10,772 nucleotides of DNA from Thermoplasmata archaeon (GTDB taxonomy: Archaea; Thermoplasmatota; Penumbrarchaeia; Penumbrarchaeales; Penumbrarchaeaceae), in contig JAGLEG010000426.1 in the NCBI GenBank assembly GCA_023145185.1, forward strand, positions 1-10,772. Reading direction: 5' to 3'. A program made the position numbers and the translations under genes. This document shows, piece by piece, positions 1-7,206 of the stretch; positions within the stretch are counted from its first letter, which is position 1, and each line of letters begins with the position of its first letter. Below the pieces are notes generated by a model. The model did no database searches. It had not been told where the DNA came from and worked only from the letters and a program-made list of their open reading frames with translations.

Positions 1-1370
1 TGATCGTGTATTGGAGTGCTAATATCTGTTCTGAATCTACCTCCCTTTGGATTTGCAGCTCCAAGAACTGAACATCTGCTCTGCAAGGTTGACTGTATCC
101 CTGCTTTTGCTATTGAGACGGTCTGCTGCTCCATCGCCTCATGCATTGCTGCTCTGTCGTTATCATTCATCTTGTCCATCTCGTCGATACAGGCTAGACC
201 TTTATCGGCCAGAACCATAACGCCAGCTTCCAGAGTATATCTTCCATCACCAAATTCATCCTTAACCACTGCTGCAGTTAATCCCGCGGCAGATGATGAT
301 TTTCCCGATGTGAATATGCCTCTTGGTGACAAATCACTCATATATTTAAGAAGCATTGACTTTGCAGTACCTGGGTCTCCCACCAACAGAATATGGATGT
401 CTCCTCTTCCTTTGGAACCATCTGGATAAACTTTATATATTCCTCCAAACAGCTGGATCGCCAATGCCTCCTTGATGCGATCCATTTCAAATATTGTTGG
501 AGCTATGGATCTCAATATCTTGTTGTTTATATCGGCATCCTTACTTAATTCTATGATACTTGCCTCATCCTCATCTGATAGTTCCATCTCCTCGAAAACC
601 TGATTGTTTCGTTCTATACAATTACCCTTTAAATAGAGGTCGAATACCGTGGCTTTGGTCTGTCCTTCCTTCCTCTGTTTTGCTTTCAATATGCCGGTGA
701 ACATTACCCGATCCCCCGGAGATATCATTCCGCACATATCATCTTCAAGGAGTATTGGTATCCTCTGTGGTTGGTCTCCCCCCCTTAGTCCCTCCGGATA
801 TTCCTGTATCTCAACCTTCTGTGAGTCTATGAACAGTGATTCATGTATAACGAACATGAAAGTTGTCGAGCCAGCCCTCTTACCACATCCTCCATCATCT
901 TTTGTACAATCCAATGGCTCTGTGAATGAAAATGCATCCTGTATTATCTCCTGTTTGAATCCGCAAGAGTTACATTTGAATACGCCGAAAAGAAGTTTTG
1001 GACGAACCTCTGTTACTTTTCTGATTATTCCCTCCAATGCGATAAATTTGGATAGGTTCTCCGCCCTAAGGTTTCGTATCTTTATCCTATCTTGTGTAAA
1101 TAATTCCCTGATCTTGAGGTTGATCCCTACTTTCTGGTCGGGATCTAGTAGGGAAACTATTGCAGACTCGCCTGCAGATAAGGTTTTTTGGGGTTGGTTC
1201 AGTATCTCCTCGGCGAGATCTGTGTTTGCGCTGAATATGTCATCGAAGGATACTTCAAGGGACCTTGTATCTGGATGATTATCTGCAATGTATTTTATCT
1301 GGCTGGCCAGATCCCTTATTATAAAATAATCCAACCACCATTGATAAAGTGTATTCTCATCTGCAGTCAT
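1..1370 (-). CDS. mcm: Replicative DNA helicase MCM, 3'-truncated by window edge
   Basis: Minichromosome maintenance ATPase, the archaeal replicative helicase, which works as a ring at the fork. Read on the minus strand, the frame is open from an ATG at 1370 to the window edge, giving 456 codons; family members are usually about 650-750 residues. In order: N-terminal helical part (about 1-90), OB fold with zinc site (about 95-260; Cys133, Cys136, Cys155, Cys162), then the AAA+ core. Walker A reads GDPGTAKS (Lys337), Walker B LACIDEMDK (Asp396, Glu397), and sensor 1 GAANP (Asn440). The arginine finger and C-terminal winged helix lie beyond the window. The start is supported by GGAGGT eight bases upstream. 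The second zinc pair is spaced C-x6-C, wider than the usual two to four residues. It diverges from the zinc-ribbon gene at 1496. Family identity is certain; no intein is seen in the visible part. Confidence 0.97.
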   Translation of the reverse strand, partial: MTADENTLYQWWLDYFIIRDLASQIKYIADNHPDTRSLEVSFDDIFSANTDLAEEILNQPQKTLSAGESAIVSLLDPDQKVGINLKIRELFTQDRIKIRNLRAENLSKFIALEGIIRKVTEVRPKLLFGVFKCNSCGFKQEIIQDAFSFTEPLDCTKDDGGCGKRAGSTTFMFVIHESLFIDSQKVEIQEYPEGLRGGDQPQRIPILLEDDMCGMISPGDRVMFTGILKAKQRKEGQTKATVFDLYLKGNCIERNNQVFEEMELSDEDEASIIELSKDADINNKILRSIAPTIFEMDRIKEALAIQLFGGIYKVYPDGSKGRGDIHILLVGDPGTAKSMLLKYMSDLSPRGIFTSGKSSSAAGLTAAVVKDEFGDGRYTLEAGVMVLADKGLACIDEMDKMNDNDRAAMHEAMEQQTVSIAKAGIQSTLQSRCSVLGAANPKGGRFRTDISTPIHD

Positions 1371-1495
1371 TATTAGAAACCTCCAGTACCATCTGACGTT
1401 TAGTTATCGCTCCGAATAAACGGATACTATTTTATCCTGATGCTTCCACTGGAAACAAATGCAATTAAGGGGTAAGTCCGGAGAGGTACCCAAAA
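1371..1495. promoter_or_regulatory. Divergent promoter region between mcm and the zinc-ribbon gene
   Basis: This 125-base gap drives two genes in opposite directions. Minus strand: GGAGGT lies eight bases before the mcm ATG, and A/T-rich TATA-like stretches lie around 1415-1437. Plus strand: GAGGT at 1483-1487 sits eight bases before the GTG at 1496, with an A/T-rich patch around 1461-1469 at a suitable distance. An 11-base inverted repeat, TTCCA-C-TGGAA (1444-1454), lies between the two and could be an operator. Promoter assignment rests on composition and spacing only. Confidence 0.45.
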
Positions 1496-1966
1496 GTGAA
1501 AACCAATTTATCACATGATGCGATCAGGGTACATATGTTCTGCATCATCAGATGTCCAAAATGTGAGAATATTCAGGGCTCCAGATACCCGATCAAAAAA
1601 TCGGTCTGCATCAAATGTGGAACCACGATCGATGTGGATAAGATCATTGGCATGAAGTTATTTGATTCACATAAGGACCTGCTAACCATGATCCAGGCCT
1701 TAAAAATGAAAAAAGATTGTATTAAACCTGACCCCCCAGCGTTGCCTGTATATCGCAATAAAAGAAAAAAAATAATAAATCGATCAGATATTAGAGAGCT
1801 TATCTTGAGAGAGACCATTGATTTGAAATCCATAAAGGATCTTTACAAGGTCGTGAAAAATTCAGGGATAGAGGAATCCATATTTGAGTTGGAGTTGAAT
1901 AGACTTGTATCAACTGGAGATATTTTTAAACCCAAAGAGGGTTTTTTCAAGAGAGTAGATGCCTGA
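1496..1966 (+). CDS. Small zinc-ribbon plus winged-helix protein (DUF1922/DUF5817-like)
   Basis: Uncharacterised archaeal protein of 156 residues. An N-terminal zinc ribbon has Cys20, Cys23, Cys38 and Cys41 (C-x2-C-x14-C-x2-C, with CPKC and CIKCG knuckles). A Lys-rich linker (about 70-93) follows. The C-terminal 60 residues predict a winged helix ending in GDIFKPKEGFFKRV, which resembles the end of the MCM C-terminal winged helix (G-E-I-Y-x-P-x-x-G pattern). From memory, haloarchaeal DUF5817 proteins share this two-part plan, and short DUF1922 proteins share the ribbon. The GTG start is supported by GAGGT eight bases upstream. An in-frame ATG at 1535 would give a protein opening with MFCIIRC, which matches where homologues usually begin, so the true start is open. 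Divergence from mcm suggests a replication-related or DNA-binding role, but no activity is known. Confidence 0.85.
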   Translation: MKTNLSHDAIRVHMFCIIRCPKCENIQGSRYPIKKSVCIKCGTTIDVDKIIGMKLFDSHKDLLTMIQALKMKKDCIKPDPPALPVYRNKRKKIINRSDIRELILRETIDLKSIKDLYKVVKNSGIEESIFELELNRLVSTGDIFKPKEGFFKRVDA

Positions 1967-1971
1967 CTCTA

Positions 1972-4653
1972 TTATGCCGCGATCATATCCTTGTATTCAT
2001 CCCTGATGTAATAGTGGGTATGACGACCTTTTCTCCGTTTCTCCAGGAAGCCATTCCTGGTCAACTCGGATAGATGGTAACTGATATCTGGTTGGCTCCT
2101 GTCAAGTACTTTAGCCAACTTCTTCGGAATGATACCAGGTTCCAGGTCTATCAGCTCTATCAACCTCTCATGGAAAGGGGTCAAGAACGAACCTATAGAT
2201 GCCTTTCTTCTGTAGGTGGATACGTAGAAGAGCTTGTATTTTCCAAGCTTCTTGGAATAAATCTTTTCCTCTCTCTCAAGTATCTTCAGATGGTGAACCA
2301 GTGAACCATCGTTCAGGTCAAGTATCCTCTTTAACTCGGTGTAATTTGCCCCTGGTTTTGCCTTTAGGTAACCTAAGATCTCAAATCTTACACCCTGCTC
2401 TATATTGTCTTTTTTCAATTTCGAATAGAGAGGGATCATTAACGTGAATAGTCGATATTTTACTGGTTCTCTTGTAAATGAGAACATCAGTGCCAGAAAC
2501 ACAATGATCCCGCTGGTGATCACACCGATAGGTATGGCAATCGGATCTATCGAGAGTTCATTTGAATCCGGTGGGCCATTTTCGGCTGGTATCTCTGCAC
2601 TAAATGAGTTGTAGGGTGAGTCTTTGATCTCTGGGCCCAGAACCGTTACTCCCCTGGAATATTCCTCGATGATCTCTTTATCATGATCTCTAGGGATGAT
2701 ATCATGTTCTTCATTTGAAACCTCCTCTTGATAAACCTGCTCGGTCTCCTCCTCATCGATCAAGAACGGGTTTTCAATAACCAATCTGTTATTTCCCTCA
2801 TCCGATTCCACAATTTCGTTATACGGATCTATTAGTATCGTTATCAATGATACCTCTATATTCTTTACCCAATCGATCTCTAATGTTGCCAATCCTTCAT
2901 CATCTAACTCGGGAACCGTGTATAACCTGATGGATTGCCCATCTTCGATGAGGATAGCCCTTATTGAGATCTCCTTGATATCTCCAATCACCTTTATATC
3001 GACATTGAAGCTCACGATATCATATTGCGGATCCGATACTATCTCATCCAAGCCAATGACTGAAATATCGATCAACTGCGCGCATACCTGTAGGTATGCG
3101 TTATTGTTTCCCAGGTCCTCATCGTCAACCTTACCATATGGGTCAACTACAACCCAGAATTCCTCCTCCGGTTCAGTTGCAACCCATGTCCAACTGATGT
3201 CCAAATTGGACCCCGCAGATAATTCTGTGATATATAGACGATCAAATTGTGATCCTCCTTTGATTATATCCACGACAACATCCATTTCATCCTCTGTACC
3301 AAGGTTGGAGATACTGGCCGTAAAGCTCACAGGCCTGTCTTGAACTATGTTGTTCGGATAATGTGAGATCATAGGATCCACGGAGAGATCGTGAAGAGGT
3401 AAGATCAACGTTTTGAACATGAACGTCACATCATCCTTATCGTTCATCACGTTATCTTTCACGTACAATATTATCTGGAAATCACCTTTAGCGATTTCCA
3501 ATAATTCAATTGATATTCGCCCATCGACATATTTCAGGGTATCTGTTCTCTCTTTGCTAATGATAACATTTCCCTGAATATCCTTCAATGTATAACAGAA
3601 TGATCCCACGTCCAAACCAGATCCGGATTCGGTAACTTCCCAGTTCAAAAAAGCTCCTGTCTCGGTGATCGAAATTTTTAGATCGTCAAGAACAGGAGGT
3701 GTGGAATCAATGATCAATTCCTTGGTCATCCCACCAGTAACAATGCTGTTATCGGGGGTATCAAATAATTTCATCATAAGTTTGATCCCGCCATCCTGAA
3801 GCGGTATGGAAAATGAGAATGATATGAAGACCAGATCTTTTCTACTCTGTGGCCGATATTCCCATTCACGCCCCGTATCATCGACTATTGCGATCCTTAG
3901 GTCTTCGGGAGAAGGCGCCATCTGGCTTGCCTGATTGAAATGCAGGGATACTCCACTCAGGATTGCCTGAGCTCCTCCCCTGATGTAACCATCCCCTGTG
4001 ATCTCTCTTGGTTCCACGGTCTTTATCTGGGGAACACCATCAAAGACCAATCCGGTCTCGAAAATATATCCATCTTCAACGAACCAGGTGTCGATCACCT
4101 CTCCGCCATTATCCACTACTACTTTATAATCCATTGAACCGGGTGTTGAAAAATTCCACGAGATCTTGAGACAGAAATGTACCTCCCACTTGTTTATCGA
4201 GGAATTATAAAATGCCCTGGAATCCTCTTCTAAAAGGGTGATGGATCCAAAGGCATCCTTGGACAAAATGAATGAAAGAGTTGTCATTTCAAATTTCAGA
4301 TATATATCAGGCCTATCGTTATCGATTATCAAGGTTACTTCATCAGGTGGATTTCCACTTGTGACCACGTTGTAATCAGTAGGTGTATTTGGGAATATCC
4401 TTTTATTGATCAGAGGGTCCACCCTCACATCATTTATCGTTATTCCAGTTGTCTGTTGCCCTCCTGAATATTGATCATCTATCTCGAACATAATTTCATT
4501 CGACGGTTTATTATCAATATCAATGAATTTTTGACCCTGCTCACTATTAAAATGTATTTGTTCATCCGACCCTTCTTCAGAGGCCGATATCATGCTAAAG
4601 GTTCCAAATAGAAAAAAGGATACGATTGCAAAGATCATCAGCCTTTTAAACAT
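1972..4653 (-). CDS. Membrane-anchored transcription regulator: secreted CARDB-like ectodomain, one TM helix, two cytoplasmic winged helices
   Basis: 893 residues. Residues 1-24 form a signal peptide (KR, then a hydrophobic core ending ISAS). An extracellular part of nearly 680 residues follows. It has Ig-like beta regions (about 66-310), an Ig/FN3-like unit after DSTPP (about 316-412) and two CARDB-like repeats (about 421-525 and 526-630), each ending with DPYG/N-x(1-2)-[VI]-x(2-3)-DE-x(1-2)-GNN. A very acidic linker (about 632-665) leads to one transmembrane helix (about 704-726). Inside the cell are two winged helices (about 757-812 and 827-886), with recognition segments near GSLVHHLKILERE and QPDISYHLSELTRNG. 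This two-HTH tail resembles archaeal regulators of the COG3398 kind. The start has GGAG seven bases upstream. The likely role is to sense an external ligand or surface state and bind DNA from the membrane; ligand and targets are unknown. It ends 5 bases from the converging zinc-ribbon gene. Confidence 0.9.
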   Translation of the reverse strand: MFKRLMIFAIVSFFLFGTFSMISASEEGSDEQIHFNSEQGQKFIDIDNKPSNEIMFEIDDQYSGGQQTTGITINDVRVDPLINKRIFPNTPTDYNVVTSGNPPDEVTLIIDNDRPDIYLKFEMTTLSFILSKDAFGSITLLEEDSRAFYNSSINKWEVHFCLKISWNFSTPGSMDYKVVVDNGGEVIDTWFVEDGYIFETGLVFDGVPQIKTVEPREITGDGYIRGGAQAILSGVSLHFNQASQMAPSPEDLRIAIVDDTGREWEYRPQSRKDLVFISFSFSIPLQDGGIKLMMKLFDTPDNSIVTGGMTKELIIDSTPPVLDDLKISITETGAFLNWEVTESGSGLDVGSFCYTLKDIQGNVIISKERTDTLKYVDGRISIELLEIAKGDFQIILYVKDNVMNDKDDVTFMFKTLILPLHDLSVDPMISHYPNNIVQDRPVSFTASISNLGTEDEMDVVVDIIKGGSQFDRLYITELSAGSNLDISWTWVATEPEEEFWVVVDPYGKVDDEDLGNNNAYLQVCAQLIDISVIGLDEIVSDPQYDIVSFNVDIKVIGDIKEISIRAILIEDGQSIRLYTVPELDDEGLATLEIDWVKNIEVSLITILIDPYNEIVESDEGNNRLVIENPFLIDEEETEQVYQEEVSNEEHDIIPRDHDKEIIEEYSRGVTVLGPEIKDSPYNSFSAEIPAENGPPDSNELSIDPIAIPIGVITSGIIVFLALMFSFTREPVKYRLFTLMIPLYSKLKKDNIEQGVRFEILGYLKAKPGANYTELKRILDLNDGSLVHHLKILEREEKIYSKKLGKYKLFYVSTYRRKASIGSFLTPFHERLIELIDLEPGIIPKKLAKVLDRSQPDISYHLSELTRNGFLEKRRKGRHTHYYIRDEYKDMIAA

Positions 4654-4793
4654 TGGAACACTCCTTTAATTTTCACTTTGACTATAATACTAGTATAAGG
4701 TTAATCTATTATAACTTTTCTCCCTCATAATTATCCAGATATAATCACATTTCATGTAAAATTGTTAAATTTATTATGATATAAATTATGAGT
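4654..4793. promoter_or_regulatory. A/T-rich two-way promoter region with a palindrome before the membrane regulator
   Basis: The region lies between the minus-strand membrane regulator and a plus-strand RNA candidate. On the minus strand the ribosome binding site GGAG lies seven bases before the ATG at 4653. TATA-like A/T runs occur around 4685-4720. A perfect 10-base palindrome, ATACTAGTAT (4687-4696), sits 34-43 bases before the ATG and could be an operator for a winged-helix protein. On the plus strand, AAATTTA (4768-4774) is about 25 bases before the first base of the RNA candidate, the standard archaeal TATA-to-start distance. Confidence 0.4.
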
Positions 4794-4911
4794 GGTGCAC
4801 CAAGTAAAGCAAGGGAAAAGAGACCAAGTTTGTGGGGAAATAGCCGTATGGGAAGGGTCTATAAAATTAATCCCCTATCTCTTTACCTCGTGCACCTGTG
4901 TTTTCTTTTTT
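4794..4911 (+). ncRNA. Candidate structured small RNA, family not recognised
   Basis: The two ends pair. GGTGCAC (4794-4800) matches GTGCACC (4890-4896), and after a 3x3 internal loop GTAAAG (4804-4809) matches CTTTAC (4881-4886), giving 13 base pairs in all. Inside, AGACC (4821-4825) can pair with GGTCT (4856-4860), and GGGGA (4834-4838) with TCCCC (4871-4875). These two cross and would make a pseudoknot. An alternative 7-base pairing, AAAGAGA (4817-4823) with TCTCTTT (4878-4884), competes with the second stem. A T-rich tract with TTTT and TTTTTT runs follows the closing stem (4897-4911), as in archaeal terminators, and a TATA-like box precedes it. It lacks the hallmarks of 5S rRNA, SRP RNA and RNase P RNA. 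A 103-base miniature inverted-repeat element is the main alternative. Confidence 0.45.
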
Positions 4912-4970
4912 GGATCGTTTCATGGTGGATCCACACCAGTATCGCCCTTGTGAACGAGGAACTTAAGAGT

Positions 4971-5067
4971 GGTTGTGCCGTAGGGACGGCACAACCGGGG
5001 TTTCAGATTCCTAATAGAGGTTTTATAGTGGAACTTCAGTTGGGATCTTGAGGGAGCTTTTAACCCC
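4971..5067 (+). other. Two stacked stem-loops, possible part of an RNA gene or insertion-element end
   Basis: GGTTGTGCCGT (4971-4981) and ACGGCACAACC (4986-4996) form a perfect 11-base-pair stem with the 4-base loop AGGG. Directly after it, GGGGTT (4997-5002) pairs with AACCCC (5062-5067), enclosing TCAGATTCC (5003-5011) paired with GGGATCTTGA (5042-5051), nine pairs with one bulge. Two such stems back to back are unlikely by chance and suggest a folded transcript. Strand is uncertain; plus is chosen because of the downstream T-run hairpin. A hairpin of this kind also occurs at ends of IS200/IS605 elements, but no transposase is recognisable nearby. Confidence 0.4.
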
Positions 5068-5280
5068 CCCATATCCGATGCTATACGAATCTCGTTGATC
5101 CATTCGCCTTATTACAAAAGTTGGAAAACTGTAATCGCTGAATTTCACAACTTTTGCATTCTGACCAGAAAATTGCGCTATTTGCTCTGAAACACCGATG
5201 CACGTTCCAACTCCACTTTTGATGAAACAGGTCGACCTCATTACCTTCTTGACGAAGCTGATGTCGCTCCTGTACCGGGC

Positions 5281-5312
5281 ACCGGCGATCCGGTTTTTTT
5301 CTTCTCTTTTTT
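5281..5312 (+). terminator. Hairpin plus T-runs, terminator-like
   Basis: ACCGG (5281-5285), loop CGAT, and CCGGT (5290-5294) run straight into seven T (5294-5300), and a further six T follow at 5307-5312. On the plus strand this would end a transcript coming from the stem-loop region upstream. On the minus strand it is only an A-rich stretch. The 5-pair stem is short, but archaeal termination mainly needs the T-run. Confidence 0.45.
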
Positions 5313-5479
5313 GCGCCATTTCCTTGGATGTCAAAATATTTGTCACCTGTTAGATATTTTTCTGGTCCGTCAAAGACAGATGACATATTCAAATGATCAA
5401 TATATAAGAAGATTTGAGTCAAATTTTATTCATTATAAATAGTCTTCGGTATTTCCTTCTAATATTCCAATAATATTTC

Positions 5480-7018
5480 TTATATCTTCACATCGATTAT
5501 TTTCCTATCTCCATTCAGAAGTATTTCCCTTATCAATCCATCTCTTCCACCAATCAACATTATATCTGCTTTCATGCCTTTGGCAATATTTCCAAAACCG
5601 CTACCACCTGCAAATGACAACCTCATAGCTTCAGAAGTGAATTTTCTTAAATTATTGATAACCGAATTTTTCCAACTTGCGGTACCATGGTCTTCCCATG
5701 GGATATTTTGAAAAATGCCGTATATGGGGTCAGGTGGCATCATGTCAGTACCAAAACAGACAGGGATCTCCGATTTGATGAGATCCTCAACAGGATTCAA
5801 AGATAGCCCCATTTCACCCAACTTACTCTCATACATTTCACCTTTCTTGCCCCATTTTCTCTGGAAATTTGGTTGAACGCATAGTGCGATCTCCCGCCTT
5901 TCCATCCTGCCGATCAATGTTCCATTACATCCTTCTGCATGTTCTATTCGTACACATTGATCGTTATCGACTACATCCACTACCTGCGATATTGCTCTAT
6001 CTCCAATAGCGTGTATCATAGGTATCATACCTTTATCCGAACATTCTGCGAATAATTGAATAAGTTCCCTCTTTGATATTATCGGATCTACCCTGTTACC
6101 ATCCGTATAACGCTTGTGGAATGATGCAGTTCCTGCCCCAATCGATCCATCCATAAATATTTTTGAAAATAGTATAGGAGGCGGTTGATCTTCCCTGATA
6201 TCAGCTTGGGGTGGATCTGACCATGACATATCAGTACTATTCAGATGACCTCGTATTTTATTATCTTCAGGCACTATCGAAAGTACAAGCCTCAACCCTC
6301 CGCCCATCCCCATAAAACCTTCATTGAAAACATCAATTTCCCCTTCGTTGATGATCTCCACTCCACCGATAACCCCCATGGCATATAGTTTATCTCTCCC
6401 CACTTTCAGTATGTTTTCCAGTGTTTTTCCTGTTGGAGAGAATTGGGATGTGGATGACATTGCATCCCCTTCCAACAGTACTCCATTTACTCTTGCAGTA
6501 TCAGATATATCCAGAAGGTCCATGGCATTATCGTTTGCATATGCTTTATGTCCGCATATTCTCCTTATCAGTACTGGGTTATCAGGAAACGTATTATTCA
6601 GTACACGTCCATCGATCTTTCCTGGACCTCTGAACAATGAGTCGTCCATGTCCACACCTATCAATGTTCCTGTCCTGTTGAACATGGTGTTATCTACATC
6701 ACCAGCCTCCACCTCCCTCATCAATGATAGAACTTTTTTCATGCTTCTGCAATGTGATAGGTCCACACATGAAGAAGATATGCTCCATTGATGGAAATGC
6801 ATATGACCATCAAAGAATGGAGGGGAGGCTACACAACCTTCCGCATCTATGATCTCCAGTCCACGTACCTTCCTTGACCCTATCTTTCCTCCAATGTGGA
6901 TGTCTTCAATAATTCCATCAATGATCAAAATATCTCCCAAAATGGGTTTCATCTTATCTGGCAAAATGACATGTGCACCGCGAATTAGAATATCTTTTCC
7001 CATCTCTTCTTCCGGCAT
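5480..7018 (-). CDS. Metal-dependent amidohydrolase, YtcJ/amidohydrolase-3 family
   Basis: 512-residue hydrolase of the amidohydrolase superfamily; relatives such as N-substituted formamide deformylase cleave C-N bonds, but this substrate is unknown. A small N-terminal beta domain (about 8-60) precedes the barrel. The metal motif is GHMHFH (His72, His74). The family signature KIFMDGSIGAGTASFH starts at Lys287, followed by HAIGDRA (His336), RIEHA (His360) and GTDMMPPDP (Asp425). The C-terminal beta part closes with the usual GMKADIMLIGG. No signal peptide is seen, so it is probably cytoplasmic. The start at 7018 is preferred because GGAGG lies six bases upstream; a longer frame reaches an ATG at 7036, which has only weak GGGTAG before it. 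Length fits the family (about 500-560). It is transcribed away from the GGR-type gene; no functional link is evident. Confidence 0.93.
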   Translation of the reverse strand: MPEEEMGKDILIRGAHVILPDKMKPILGDILIIDGIIEDIHIGGKIGSRKVRGLEIIDAEGCVASPPFFDGHMHFHQWSISSSCVDLSHCRSMKKVLSLMREVEAGDVDNTMFNRTGTLIGVDMDDSLFRGPGKIDGRVLNNTFPDNPVLIRRICGHKAYANDNAMDLLDISDTARVNGVLLEGDAMSSTSQFSPTGKTLENILKVGRDKLYAMGVIGGVEIINEGEIDVFNEGFMGMGGGLRLVLSIVPEDNKIRGHLNSTDMSWSDPPQADIREDQPPPILFSKIFMDGSIGAGTASFHKRYTDGNRVDPIISKRELIQLFAECSDKGMIPMIHAIGDRAISQVVDVVDNDQCVRIEHAEGCNGTLIGRMERREIALCVQPNFQRKWGKKGEMYESKLGEMGLSLNPVEDLIKSEIPVCFGTDMMPPDPIYGIFQNIPWEDHGTASWKNSVINNLRKFTSEAMRLSFAGGSGFGNIAKGMKADIMLIGGRDGLIREILLNGDRKIIDVKI

Positions 7019-7206
7019 TCTTGCCCTCCATTCCATCTATCTACCCAATATGGTTCCAAGGTTGTGAACGTTATTATTTTCCTTATATTTTATCCATATC
7101 GCAAACATCAGTACAGAAACGGCTATCAATTTCAAATGATATATTTTGTATCCTCTCTTCACTATTTCGTGAAAAGTTTAATCCTGATGCCAACATACAG
7201 TTGGTC
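7019..7206. promoter_or_regulatory. Divergent promoter region, amidohydrolase and flavoprotein
   Basis: For the minus-strand amidohydrolase, a TATA-like tract lies at 7083-7092, and GGAGG lies six bases before the ATG at 7018. For the plus-strand flavoprotein, GAAAAGTTTAAT (7171-7182) ends about 25 bases before the ATG at 7207, which would make its message leaderless or nearly so. That fits the absence of a ribosome binding site there. An alternative box, TATATTTT, lies near 7140. Assignments rest on spacing and composition. Confidence 0.4.

Larger units (their letters stand above)
4912..5479. other. Stretch without a confident protein gene; inverted repeats and possible decayed sequence
   Basis: Besides the two elements listed separately, this stretch holds a palindrome GTGGATCCAC (near 4926), a perfect 9-base inverted repeat CAAAAGTTG/CAACTTTTG (5115-5123 and 5148-5156), and a 6-base A/T stem (5461-5466 with 5472-5477) just past the amidohydrolase stop. 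Two overlapping minus-strand frames are open: 107 codons from a GTG at 5346 to 5023, and a frame to 5081 that could begin at an ATG at 5386. Neither has a ribosome binding site or a recognisable domain, and they overlap the stem-loops. They could be one small gene split by a frameshift at the A-rich run near 5294-5312, a transposon remnant, or chance. No function is assigned. Confidence 0.5.

Noticed and set aside
16..1278. Plus-strand open frames opposite mcm
   Set aside because: They are antisense to a minus-strand frame carrying clear Walker A, Walker B and zinc motifs.
1928..1947. AAACCC/GGGTTT hairpin followed by T residues, like a terminator
   Set aside because: It lies inside the end of the zinc-ribbon coding sequence and encodes conserved-looking residues (KPKEGFF), so coding constraint explains it.
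4841..4850. AGCCGTATG resembling the start of group II intron domain V
   Set aside because: The matching 3' strand (CGTACGG-like) and GAAA-loop arrangement are missing, and there is no reverse transcriptase nearby.
4788..5051. An 87-codon open frame on the plus strand starting at an ATG
   Set aside because: It lacks a ribosome binding site, shows no domain, and runs through the paired ends, T-rich tract and 11-pair hairpin of the RNA candidates, so the frame looks accidental.
5219..5262. Box C/D guide RNA suggested by TGATGA, TGACGA and CTGA
   Set aside because: Only two bases separate the TGACGA and CTGA boxes, leaving no room for a second guide, and no D' box is placed correctly.
4794..5300. 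5S rRNA, SRP RNA or RNase P RNA
   Set aside because: The conserved cores (CCGAAC for 5S, GGAAG/AGCAGC for SRP, GGAAAGTC and ACAGAA for RNase P) were not found on either strand.
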